The notes: generated from the letters alone by a model not told the origin. 6,702 nt of DNA from Candidatus Kapaibacterium sp. (GCA_023253875.1 JALRFC010000101.1:1-6702), one strand, 5' to 3'. Positions 1-5,195 are shown, counted from the stretch's first letter. Numbers and translations are program-made.

Positions 1-249
1 AATCAAGTGAACGAACAATTGTGGAGTTGATGTGATATAAGCAAATTCAGAAAACAATGCATCTGGAAGTCTTGCTATGATACCGATGAAAATGATAAGC
101 GAAATACCATTTCCTAAACCACGTTCAGTAATCTGTTCACCAAGCCACATAAGGAACACTGTCCCTGCTGTGAGCAATACAATAGATGAAATAGTGAATA
201 TTCCAACCATATCAGGTGCTACGACGGGAGCTGAAGATATCCTGTTCAT
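1..249 (-). pseudogene. secY: SecY translocase subunit, downstream fragment (TM4 to TM5 region), open at window edge
   Basis: This is the continuation of the SecY channel gene after a disrupted stretch. The frame is open from an ATG at 247-249 to the window edge (83 codons), and SecY similarity starts at about 240 with a loop reading SSAPVVAPDM. Next come a hydrophobic segment and the strongly conserved SecY block TAGT-FLMWLGEQITERG-GNGIS, then the start of the next membrane segment (LIIFIGIIARLP). In E. coli SecY the same block follows the third transmembrane helix. The phase matches that of the upstream fragment at 346-681 (120 nt from 360 to 240, a multiple of three), but in-frame TAG and TGA codons lie between. 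The ATG at 249 is probably not a natural start: no Shine-Dalgarno sequence precedes it, and a protein starting there would lack the plug and the first helices. It is the right part of one secY gene, broken as written. Confidence 0.85.
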
Positions 250-319
250 TTTTCATGTCAGGATATCCTTTAGGAAATTTATATGCTATGCTATGTAAAA
301 ATTGTTCTAAAACGTCCAT
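212..319 (-). pseudogene. Putative N-terminus of an unrelated protein, truncated and chimeric
   Basis: An ATG at 317-319, one base after the TAA of the acidic tail, opens a 35-codon frame. It reads MDVLEQFLHSIAYKFPKG, continues with YPDMKNEQDI, and then crosses at about 240 into antiphase SecY DNA (SSSRRST) and ends at TGA (212-214). The first 26 or so residues have natural protein composition: an amphipathic start, then a KFPKGYPDM patch. The residues after position 28 are an out-of-frame reading of secY and are not meaningful. I cannot name a family with confidence. No clear Shine-Dalgarno sequence precedes the ATG; it would sit in a tightly packed pair of genes, as in a phage or another compact genome. 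Confidence 0.4.
236..269. repeat. Short direct repeat GATATCCT at the low-coordinate edge of the foreign segment
   Basis: GATATCCT occurs at 236-243 and again at 262-269; the second copy is the core of a 10-bp palindrome, AGGATATCCT (260-269). The first copy sits at the place where SecY coding resumes, so it could mark a microhomology breakpoint. Eight bases is short enough to be chance. Confidence 0.5.
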
Positions 320-345
320 TTTATGCCGGTGTTTCTTCTGGTGTT
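241..345 (-). other. Non-SecY segment replacing the expected third transmembrane region of secY
   Basis: Between the SecY loop ending EGEDGRR (codon ends at 346) and the resumption at SSAPVV (about 240), none of the six frames encodes the expected K-I-x-TRYGT motif or a hydrophobic helix. The secY phase contains TAG (307-309, and again at 286-288) and TGA (253-255). Of the other two minus-strand frames, one reads as an acidic C-terminus with stop at 321-323 and the other as a new N-terminus from an ATG at 317-319. About 35 codons are occupied, near what the missing SecY portion would need, so this is a replacement rather than a simple insertion. The edges are uncertain by some 15-20 bases on each side, because the SecY codons at 346-366 also read sensibly as KEKVKMEEE in the acidic-tail frame. 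I see no terminal inverted repeats or transposase. Confidence 0.75.
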
Positions 346-681
346 TCTTCTTCCATCTTCACCTTCTCTTTGAAGGCGTTGCACTTCCGGCATGACGATC
401 CCTGCTAATTGCAGAATAATCGAAGCTGAAATATACGGCATGATGCCAAGCGCAAAGATGGCCGCATTGGACAATGCTCCACCCACAAAAAGATCGTATA
501 ATCCGAATAAAGTATTCGAATCACCACCCTTTGTTGACTGTAGTGCTACAACATCCACACCGGGGAGGGGAATATAAGAACCCATTCTCACAGCAAGTAA
601 AATCAAAGCCGTAAAAATGATTCTATCTTTTAATTCCTCAATGCGAAATACATTGACCAATGTCTGGAAAAACTTATTCAT
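307..681 (-). CDS. secY: SecY translocase subunit, N-terminal fragment ending at a premature stop
   Basis: SecY is the pore subunit of the SecYEG protein-conducting channel in the cytoplasmic membrane. Residues 1-112 are typical: a short cytoplasmic N-terminus, the first transmembrane helix (about 20-36, IIFTALILLAVRMGS), then PLPGVD, the plug region with LFVGGALSNAAIFALGIMPYISASI, the second helix, and a cytoplasmic loop ending QREGEDGRR. Family members continue with KI-x-TRYGT and a third helix. Here the frame instead reads NTRRNTGIKWTF and stops at TAG (307-309), giving 124 residues against the usual 430-450. The ATG (679-681) lies inside the 3' end of rplO, overlapping its stop by 8 nt (ATGAATAA), so translation is probably coupled to rplO. 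SecY sequence resumes near 240 in the same phase. The gene identity is certain; the break is either an assembly error or a real replacement. Confidence 0.9.
   Translation of the reverse strand: MNKFFQTLVNVFRIEELKDRIIFTALILLAVRMGSYIPLPGVDVVALQSTKGGDSNTLFGLYDLFVGGALSNAAIFALGIMPYISASIILQLAGIVMPEVQRLQREGEDGRRNTRRNTGIKWTF
321..366 (-). pseudogene. Putative C-terminal tail of an unrelated protein (EETP repeat, then stop)
   Basis: In a frame offset from secY, this stretch reads KEKVKMEEETPEETPA followed by TAA (321-323). Short acidic, Pro/Thr-rich tails made of a duplicated tetrapeptide are common at protein C-termini, and the repeat here is exact at the DNA level (two 12-bp units at 328-351). The high-coordinate boundary is arbitrary: upstream the same frame runs into SecY-coding DNA and then meets a TAG at about 402-404. 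It is too short to assign a family. It could be chance, but the tail, the stop, and an ATG one base later look together like a real gene boundary from elsewhere. Confidence 0.4.
328..351 (-). repeat. Perfect 12-bp tandem repeat, two copies
   Basis: On the plus strand the unit GGTGTTTCTTCT occurs twice in a row (328-339 and 340-351). On the minus strand it encodes EETP-EETP in the acidic-tail frame. The repeat lies across the point where SecY similarity ends, so the first unit partly overlaps the last SecY-like codons. Confidence 0.9.
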
Positions 682-1138
682 CGATTACAGCGGTGCCTCC
701 GGCTTGTTCAATCTTTCCTTTCGCTGATTCGGTAAATTTTGCTGCGGTTACATTAAGTTTTGCTGTTAGATCTCCATTTCCGAGAACTTTCACAGGTATT
801 CTTGAGGAACGCACAACTCCGAGATTACGAAGTACTTCAATATTGATAGTGTCACCGGCATGAATCTTTTGTGAATCAACCAATTCTTGCAAGCGTGCAA
901 CATTGATTTCTTGATATTCAATACGGAATGGATTCTTAAAACCAAATTTTGGCAGACGACGGCTCAAAGGCATTTGACCGCCTTCGAAATTTCTCTTCTG
1001 CTTAAAACCTGAGCGTGAAGAATGACCTTTGTGTCCGCGAGTTGATGTCCCACCATGTCCTGATCCAGCGCCTCTACCGATACGCTTGATACCTTTTACT
1101 GAACCTTTGCTGGGGCTGATATTTCCAATATGCTTCAT
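674..1138 (-). CDS. rplO: 50S ribosomal protein uL15 (L15)
   Basis: uL15 is a late-assembling large-subunit protein that threads a long basic N-terminal arm into 23S rRNA. The 154 residues match the family in length and layout. The arm (about 1-55) is rich in Gly, Arg, Lys and His, with GRGAGSGHGGTSTRGHKG and then SRSGFK. The FEGGQMPLSRRLPKFGF signature follows, and the C-terminal globular domain contains INVARLQEL and LGNGDL. The ATG at 1136-1138 lies 20 nt after rpmD, with a modest GGAG about 11 nt upstream. The stop TAA (674-676) overlaps the secY start by 8 nt, the usual rplO-secY coupling. Nothing in the protein is out of the ordinary. Confidence 0.98.
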   Translation of the reverse strand: MKHIGNISPSKGSVKGIKRIGRGAGSGHGGTSTRGHKGHSSRSGFKQKRNFEGGQMPLSRRLPKFGFKNPFRIEYQEINVARLQELVDSQKIHAGDTINIEVLRNLGVVRSSRIPVKVLGNGDLTAKLNVTAAKFTESAKGKIEQAGGTAVIDE

Positions 1139-1158
1139 AATGAGGTAGTCTCCGTCTT

Positions 1159-1347
1159 TCAGATTGTCTCAACTTTCACAAGATGGCTGACCACATTGAT
1201 CATGCCTGCGATTTGAGGATTGAGTGTATGCTCAACTGAATAGTTGGGACGACCCAAACCAAGCGCATGTATCGTATCTTTTTGATTCTGCTTGCACTTA
1301 ATAATGCTGCGAGTCTGTGTGATTTTAATTTTTGAACCGTGTTTCAT
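1159..1347 (-). CDS. rpmD: 50S ribosomal protein bL30 (L30)
   Basis: bL30 is a small protein of the large subunit. It has the family pattern: KIKITQTRSII at the N-terminus, KDTIHALGLGRPNYSVEH in the middle, and a final MINVVSHLVKVE, for 62 residues in all. A GTG six bases upstream (1353) would add two residues, but the AAGGAG at 1353-1358 directly abuts and overlaps it, whereas it sits 5 nt before the ATG at 1345-1347. The ATG is therefore the start. That Shine-Dalgarno sequence overlaps the rpsE stop codon (TAAGGAG), so the two genes are tightly linked. As usual in the spc operon, it lies between rpsE and rplO. Confidence 0.96.
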   Translation of the reverse strand: MKHGSKIKITQTRSIIKCKQNQKDTIHALGLGRPNYSVEHTLNPQIAGMINVVSHLVKVETI

Positions 1348-1352
1348 GATCA

Positions 1353-1358
1353 CTCCTT
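1353..1358 (-). promoter_or_regulatory. Ribosome binding site of rpmD (AAGGAG)
   Basis: AAGGAG overlaps the TAA of rpsE and lies 5 nt before the ATG at 1347. It rules out the GTG at 1353, which would begin inside it, as the rpmD start. Confidence 0.85.
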
Positions 1359-1860
1359 AACCTTGAAGCAATTTCTGTAAAGAGATGCCTCTGCGATTCG
1401 CAGCAGATTGTGCATCCTCAAGCATAGACAATGCGCGAACAGTTGCTTTCACAGTATTGTGAGGATTCGAAGAACCCATGCTCTTCGTCAACACGTCCTG
1501 TACACCTGCAAGTTCAAGCACAGCACGAACACCACCACCGGCTATAACGCCTGTACCGGCTGTTGCGGGCTTGATGAGGACAGATGCAGCACCAAATTTA
1601 GCAAGAACTTCATGAGGAATTGTAGTATTCTGCAATTGCACTTTCACGATATTATTCTTTGCAGCATTTGTCGCTTTGCTTACAGCATCAACGACTTCAC
1701 CTGCTTTGCCTAGTCCATAACCCACATGACCATTGCCGTCACCAACAACGACCAATGCGGTGAAATTGAAGCGTCGACCACCTTTAACCACTTTCGCGGT
1801 ACGGCCAACATAGACCAACTTATCTTTCAGATCCAGTTCTGACACTCTTACTTTGCTCAC
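1357..1860 (-). CDS. rpsE: 30S ribosomal protein uS5 (S5)
   Basis: uS5 helps form the mRNA entry site of the small subunit and affects decoding accuracy. The 167 residues hold an N-terminal double-stranded-RNA-binding-like domain: LKDKLVYVGRTAKVVKGGRRF, then the conserved VVGDGNGHVGYGLGKAGEV at about 37-55. The C-terminal domain has the Gly-rich TGVIAGGGVRAVLELAGVQDVL block and the GSSNPHNTVKAT motif. Initiation is at GTG (1858-1860), preceded by GAGG at 5 nt. The only nearby ATG, overlapping the Shine-Dalgarno region, is out of frame and meets a stop after two codons. It follows rplR by 15 nt. Confidence 0.98.
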   Translation of the reverse strand: MSKVRVSELDLKDKLVYVGRTAKVVKGGRRFNFTALVVVGDGNGHVGYGLGKAGEVVDAVSKATNAAKNNIVKVQLQNTTIPHEVLAKFGAASVLIKPATAGTGVIAGGGVRAVLELAGVQDVLTKSMGSSNPHNTVKATVRALSMLEDAQSAANRRGISLQKLLQG

Positions 1861-1865
1861 GGCAT

Positions 1866-1869
1866 CCTC
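1866..1869 (-). promoter_or_regulatory. Ribosome binding site of rpsE (GAGG)
   Basis: GAGG stands 5 nt before the GTG at 1860 and supports GTG as the initiator of uS5. Confidence 0.65.
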
Positions 1870-1875
1870 TATAAA

Positions 1876-2247
1876 TTAGAATTGCAGTCCGCCTTCGCGT
1901 GCGGCTTCGGCAAGTGCTTTAATCCTTCCATGGTACAAGTGACCATTACGATCAAATGCCACGCTTGAAATATTTGCTTCTTTGGCGCGCTTTGCAAGCA
2001 AGTCGCCAATGTATTGACTTTGTGCAACTTTCGTTGCTACTGAAGTCAATGCTTCACGTACATCTTTTTCTACTGATGAAACTGATACGAGTGTTACACC
2101 CTTTGTATCATCAATGATCTGTGCAGTGATATGCTTTAGACTTTTATTCACGCTCAAACGCAGACGCTCGGGAGTTCCGAAAATAGTCTTACGAATATGT
2201 TGCTTTCTGCGCTGTTGGCGTATTTTCTTTGATTGTGCTAAGTTCAT
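1876..2247 (-). CDS. rplR: 50S ribosomal protein uL18 (L18)
   Basis: uL18 binds 5S rRNA with uL5 and helps form the central protuberance of the large subunit. At 123 residues it is of typical length. It has a basic N-terminus (KKIRQQRRKQHIRKTIFGT), the RLRLSVNKSLKHITAQIIDD strand region, and the conserved end FDRNGHLYHGRIKALAEAAREGGLQF, close to the family consensus FDRGGYLYHGRVKALA-AAREGGL. The start is ATG at 2245-2247; the preceding Shine-Dalgarno sequence is weak (AGAG type). It lies 34 nt after rplF, the widest gap in the window, and 15 nt before rpsE. Confidence 0.97.
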   Translation of the reverse strand: MNLAQSKKIRQQRRKQHIRKTIFGTPERLRLSVNKSLKHITAQIIDDTKGVTLVSVSSVEKDVREALTSVATKVAQSQYIGDLLAKRAKEANISSVAFDRNGHLYHGRIKALAEAAREGGLQF

Positions 2248-2281
2248 CTCTATTGTCTCTTGAGAATCTTTCGATCAACTA

Positions 2282-2821
2282 TTATTTACCTGCAGACTTA
2301 CCGGCCTTGCGACGGATATACTCACCTTCATAACGAACACCTTTTCCTTTATAAGGCTCTGGTGGACGGATGCTGCGAATTTTAGCCGCAACTTCACCAA
2401 CATCATGCTTGCTGATTCCTTTCACCTGTACACTTGTTGGTGTTGGTGTGGCAAATTCAACTCCTGATGGTGGTATCACCAAAATAGGATGTGAAAAGCC
2501 TAAGGTCAAGAGCAATTTTTGGCCACGCATTTCAGCTTTGAAACCAACACCTTCAATGGTAAGATTTCTCTGAAATCCATTTGATACACCTTCAATTGCA
2601 TTAAATGTTAAAGCGCGTGAAAGACCATGCAATGCACGTACTTTTTTATCATCATTGGCTCTCTGAAAAGTGAGAGTGCCATTCTCATTGTTAAATGATA
2701 TGCCGTCCGCGATCGGTACAACCTGTGTGCCCTTTGGGCCTTTGACAGTTAGAATTCCATCTGTGAAATTCAATTGTACATTATTGGGTACGGTAATTGG
2801 TTTTTTGCCAACTCGTGACAC
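2282..2821 (-). CDS. rplF: 50S ribosomal protein uL6 (L6)
   Basis: uL6 lies near the factor-binding region at the base of the L7/L12 stalk and contacts the sarcin-ricin loop area. Its 179 residues include the two repeated domains of the family. The first is SRVGKKPITVPNNV with VKGPKGT. The second contains GVGFKAE, LTLGFSHP, then GISKHDVGEVAAKIRS and the C-terminal signature PPEPYKGKGVRYEGEYIRRKAGK. The start is GTG (2819-2821), giving the canonical MSRVGKKP, with AAGGAG 7 nt upstream. The gene ends in two consecutive in-frame stops, TAA then TAG. Confidence 0.98.
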   Translation of the reverse strand: MSRVGKKPITVPNNVQLNFTDGILTVKGPKGTQVVPIADGISFNNENGTLTFQRANDDKKVRALHGLSRALTFNAIEGVSNGFQRNLTIEGVGFKAEMRGQKLLLTLGFSHPILVIPPSGVEFATPTPTSVQVKGISKHDVGEVAAKIRSIRPPEPYKGKGVRYEGEYIRRKAGKSAGK

Positions 2822-2828
2822 GGTATTA

Positions 2829-2834
2829 CTCCTT
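2829..2834 (-). promoter_or_regulatory. Ribosome binding site of rplF (AAGGAG)
   Basis: A full AAGGAG stands 7 nt upstream of the GTG at 2821 and confirms this non-ATG start of uL6. Confidence 0.85.
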
Positions 2835-2844
2835 CAGTGCAGGA

Positions 2845-3240
2845 TTAGCGTACTGTGCAAATAATTTCACCGCCTACATTGTAAGCGCGTGCCTGTTTAT
2901 CTGTCATCAATCCCTTTGAAGTGGAAATGATGGCTATGCCCAAACCATTACTGACGCGGGGCAATTTTTCAACAGGTGAATAAATTCTTCTTCCGGACTT
3001 GCTTACTCGCTGTATGTCCTGGATGACCGGCTTGCCTTCATAGTACTTGAGACCGACCTTAATTACTTTTTGGCCTTCCTCTTCCATGACTGCTACATCT
3101 CCAACGAACCCTTGATCACGAAGAATCTCCGCAATCGCATGCTTCATTTTTGAAGCAGGCGCTGTGACATATTTGTGGCGTGCCTGACCCGCATTACGAA
3201 TGCGAGTTATGAAATCTGCTATGGTATCTGTTACCGGCAT
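2845..3240 (-). CDS. rpsH: 30S ribosomal protein uS8 (S8)
   Basis: uS8 is a primary 16S rRNA-binding protein of the central domain; in E. coli it also represses the spc operon by binding mRNA near the rplE start. The 131-residue product begins with the conserved TDTIADFITRIRNA, contains LKYYEGKPVIQDIQRVSKSGRRIY, and ends with the signature LGIAIISTSKGLMTDKQAR then VGGEIICTVR. It starts at ATG 3238-3240 with no convincing Shine-Dalgarno sequence, 22 nt after rpsN. I could not recognise an S8-like binding hairpin around the rplE start, so autoregulation here is only an analogy. Confidence 0.98.
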   Translation of the reverse strand: MPVTDTIADFITRIRNAGQARHKYVTAPASKMKHAIAEILRDQGFVGDVAVMEEEGQKVIKVGLKYYEGKPVIQDIQRVSKSGRRIYSPVEKLPRVSNGLGIAIISTSKGLMTDKQARAYNVGGEIICTVR

Positions 3241-3262
3241 AATAGTATATCGTAAAGTTTAT

Positions 3263-3532
3263 TTACCAACTCGATTTGCGAATTCCCGGAATCTTTCCTT
3301 CCAGGGCCAATTGACGGAAGACATTTCGGCATACACCGAATTTTTTATAGACTGCCTTACCACGTCCTGTTACAGAACAACGACTACGAACACGTGTCGT
3401 GGAACTATTGCGTGGCAATTTTTGCAATGCTTCAAAATCACCTGCCGCTTTTAATTCTTCACGCTTTGCAGCATATTTTGCCACAAGGTGCTTTCTTTTT
3501 TCATTCCGTGCTACGATACTTGTCTTTGCCAT
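3263..3532 (-). CDS. rpsN: 30S ribosomal protein uS14 (S14), 89-residue form without the full zinc ribbon
   Basis: uS14 is a 3'-domain (head) protein of the small subunit. At 89 residues it is the longer non-zinc type, not the 61-residue zinc form. The N-terminal helix (VARNEKRKHLVAKYAAKREEL) and the LPRNSS motif are followed by RCSVTGRGKAVYKKFGVCRN and the end GKIPGIRKSSW. Cysteines 52 and 68 correspond to the first and third ligands of the zinc form, while the second and fourth are Thr and Val. The usual GRP-x-G is GRGKA here. The start is ATG 3530-3532, only 3 nt after the rplE stop; the last codons of rplE supply an AAAGG that can serve as ribosome binding site, so the genes are probably coupled. 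Confidence 0.97.
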   Translation of the reverse strand: MAKTSIVARNEKRKHLVAKYAAKREELKAAGDFEALQKLPRNSSTTRVRSRCSVTGRGKAVYKKFGVCRNVFRQLALEGKIPGIRKSSW

Positions 3533-3535
3533 GAA

Positions 3536-4162
3536 TTAACCTTTGCGAAAAGGAAAACCAAATTCTTTGAGAAGCGCTGATGCTTCCTCATCGGTTTTGG
3601 ATGTTGTGACGAAAGTGATGTCCATACCGGCAATCTTTGTTACCTTGTCTACATCGATTTCAGGGAAAATAATTTGCTCCTTGATGCCAAGTGTCAAATT
3701 TCCACGGCCATCAAAGCCATTATCTGAAAATCCGCGGAAATCTCGAATGCGAGGGGAAGCAATATTGATGAATCTATCAAGGAATTCATACATTCTTGCA
3801 CCACGCAATGTGATGTGACAGCCAATCGGCATGCCTTGGCGAAGACGGAAATTTGCAATCGCCTTCTTTGCTTTGCTGATTGCAGGACGTTGACCTGTAA
3901 TCAATTCAAGCTCATTGACTGCAGCTTGCAAAATCTTTGGATCCTGAACTGCAGCACCTACACCCATATTGATACAAATCTTTGTGATCTTTGGAACTTG
4001 CATCACTGATTTGTATTCAAACTTAGCCTTCATAACAGGAATTACCTGCTCTTTGTAAAAGGCATAGAGTCGCGGTGCGGGAACCGGTCCTGAATATTCC
4101 TCGAGGCGTGCGCCTTCGGGTTTTAAGTCAAATTTTTTCGATTGTGTTTGGGCTTTTGCCAT
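3536..4162 (-). CDS. rplE: 50S ribosomal protein uL5 (L5) with N-terminal extension
   Basis: uL5 binds 5S rRNA in the central protuberance and contacts the small subunit and P-site tRNA. The core is canonical: PRLYAFYKEQ, VMQVPKITKICINMGVG, then LELITGQRPAISKAKKAIANFRLRQGMPIG, TLRGARMYEFLDR, SPRIRDFRG and the end DEEASALLKEFGFPF. Total length is 208 residues against about 180 for the family. The excess is an N-terminal stretch of about 28 residues, Lys/Gln-rich then Pro-rich (SGPVPAP). I found no ATG, GTG or TTG at the junction with the core, and the ATG at 4160-4162 is 20 nt after rplX, so the extension appears real. The Shine-Dalgarno sequence is weak (AGAG). Confidence 0.97.
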   Translation of the reverse strand: MAKAQTQSKKFDLKPEGARLEEYSGPVPAPRLYAFYKEQVIPVMKAKFEYKSVMQVPKITKICINMGVGAAVQDPKILQAAVNELELITGQRPAISKAKKAIANFRLRQGMPIGCHITLRGARMYEFLDRFINIASPRIRDFRGFSDNGFDGRGNLTLGIKEQIIFPEIDVDKVTKIAGMDITFVTTSKTDEEASALLKEFGFPFRKG

Positions 4163-4182
4163 GATTGTTCTCTATCCAAGTC

Positions 4183-4518
4183 TTAAGGCATTTTGATTTC
4201 TTTGCCGGATTTTACGGCAAGGCGCTTTACTTGTGCTCTTCCATTTGCATCAACCGTACGATCCAAACGGATGCGGGTTGCTTGTTTTGTATCAGGGTCA
4301 ATCAACATGGCATTTGAATATGCTATTGGCAATTCACGCTCATGAATTCCACCCTCAGGATATGCCTGGCTCTTGCGCATGTGACGCTTGTGCACATTCA
4401 CACCCTCAATGAGGAGGCGACCTTTCTTTGCATCCACTTCAATGACACGACCTTCTTTGCCTTTGTCATCACCGGAGATGATTTTCACCATATCATTTTT
4501 TTTGATTGCCATTTTCAT
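4183..4518 (-). CDS. rplX: 50S ribosomal protein uL24 (L24)
   Basis: uL24 is an assembly-initiating protein that binds 23S rRNA domain I near the tunnel exit. The 111 residues start with the KOW motif (KKNDMVKIISGDDKGKEGRVIEVD, about residues 5-28), followed by LLIEGVNVHKRHM and GGIHERELPIAYSNAMLIDP, all family-typical. Two ATGs are possible, at 4518 and 4512. AAGGA lies 8 nt from the first and 14 nt from the second, so the first is preferred; the difference is two residues. The gap to rplN is 11 nt, and the Shine-Dalgarno sequence overlaps the rplN stop. Confidence 0.97.
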   Translation of the reverse strand: MKMAIKKNDMVKIISGDDKGKEGRVIEVDAKKGRLLIEGVNVHKRHMRKSQAYPEGGIHERELPIAYSNAMLIDPDTKQATRIRLDRTVDANGRAQVKRLAVKSGKEIKMP

Positions 4519-4529
4519 GGTTTCGATCC

Positions 4530-4898
4530 TTATAATACCTCTGGTGCCAAAGAAACGATTTTCATATAACCACTGTCACGCAATTCACGTGCCACAGGTC
4601 CGAAAATACGTGTACCTCTTGGTTCACCTTGATTGTTCAGTATGACAGCGGCATTTTCGTCAAAGCGGATGAATGAACCATCTCTACGCTTGATTTCTTT
4701 TTTGGTGCGGACGACAACTGCTTTACATACTTCGCCTTTCTTCACACCTGCATTCGGAAGCGCACTCTTTACGGAAACGACGATGACGTCGCCAACTCCG
4801 GCATAACGGCGCGCATGTCCACCAAGGATTCGAATGCAACGTACACGTTTAGCACCCGAATTATCCGCTGCAATAAGATTTGACTCTTCTTGTATCAT
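4530..4898 (-). CDS. rplN: 50S ribosomal protein uL14 (L14)
   Basis: uL14 lies at the subunit interface, contacts 16S rRNA in bridges, and is the target of the silencing factor RsfS. At 122 residues it is exactly family length. It has the hallmark start MIQEESNLIAADNSGAKRV, the CIRILGG strand, GDVIVVSVKSALPN, VVRTKKEIKRRDGSFIRFDENA, and the end GTRIFGPVARELR with MKIVSLAPEVL. It starts at ATG 4896-4898 with AAGGA 8 nt upstream. In E. coli this gene opens the separate spc operon. Here only 15 nt separate it from rpsQ, which leaves no space for a promoter, so S10 and spc genes appear cotranscribed. Confidence 0.99.
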   Translation of the reverse strand: MIQEESNLIAADNSGAKRVRCIRILGGHARRYAGVGDVIVVSVKSALPNAGVKKGEVCKAVVVRTKKEIKRRDGSFIRFDENAAVILNNQGEPRGTRIFGPVARELRDSGYMKIVSLAPEVL

Positions 4899-4913
4899 CT
4901 CGTTGTTCCTTAA

Positions 4914-5195
4914 TTACTTCGCACGATCTACAATTTCAACGAGCATCCAGCGCTTGCGGGCACTCAAAGGACGGCTTTCGATAACACGCACAGTATCACC
5001 AACGCGACACTCATTTGTTTCATCATGAGCCATGACCTTTTTAGTCTGCTTATAGTATTTTTTGTACAGTGGATGAGCAACTTGACGCTCAATCGCCACA
5101 ACAATACTCTTGTTCATGGCGGCACTGATAACTTTGCCTTGACGGATTTTTTTACCCGTTGTAGAAGGCGCTTGCTCTGTTGCTATAGTAGCCAT
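4914..5195 (-). CDS. rpsQ: 30S ribosomal protein uS17 (S17)
   Basis: uS17 is an OB-fold protein binding the 5' domain of 16S rRNA early in assembly. The 93-residue product has a non-conserved leader of about 15 residues (ATIATEQAPSTTGKK), followed by the family pattern: RQGKVISAAMNKSIVVAIER, then HPLYKKYYKQTKK, AHDETNECRVGDTVRVIE, and SRPLSARKRWMLVEIV. A TTG at 5204 would add three residues, but the weak purine-rich element (AAGAA) lies only about 1 nt from it and about 9 nt from the ATG at 5193-5195, so I chose the ATG. The gap to rpmC is 30 nt. Confidence 0.95.
   Translation of the reverse strand: MATIATEQAPSTTGKKIRQGKVISAAMNKSIVVAIERQVAHPLYKKYYKQTKKVMAHDETNECRVGDTVRVIESRPLSARKRWMLVEIVDRAK

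Noticed and set aside
77..298. Plus-strand reading frame of 73 codons, and other plus-strand frames such as 1408-1713 and 6144-6476
   Set aside because: They are antisense to well-supported ribosomal protein or secY coding DNA, have no family resemblance and no convincing ribosome binding sites.
241..345. Programmed translational bypass, intein or intron in secY
   Set aside because: The flanks are in the same phase, but skipping the segment would still leave SecY without its third transmembrane helix, so removal does not restore a normal protein. No intein motifs or intron structure are visible.
241..345. Insertion sequence or other mobile element in secY
   Set aside because: It is far too short, has no transposase, terminal inverted repeats or clear target-site duplication, and it replaces rather than adds to the expected coding length.
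235..350. Simple pair of compensating frameshifts in secY
   Set aside because: Reading the intervening bases in either alternative frame gives charged, non-SecY sequence with no TRYGT motif or hydrophobic helix, so shifted reading of true secY DNA does not explain it.
1348..1353. GTG at 1353 as rpmD start
   Set aside because: It overlaps the Shine-Dalgarno sequence AAGGAG, which is correctly spaced only for the ATG at 1347.
2277..2284. Tandem stop codons TAA TAG at the end of rplF as a recoding signal
   Set aside because: Double stops are common and simply secure termination; uL6 ends at its normal length.
4140..4200. uS8 autoregulatory binding hairpin near the rplE start
   Set aside because: Known from E. 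coli, but I could not recognise the matching helix and bulge here by eye, so I do not annotate it.
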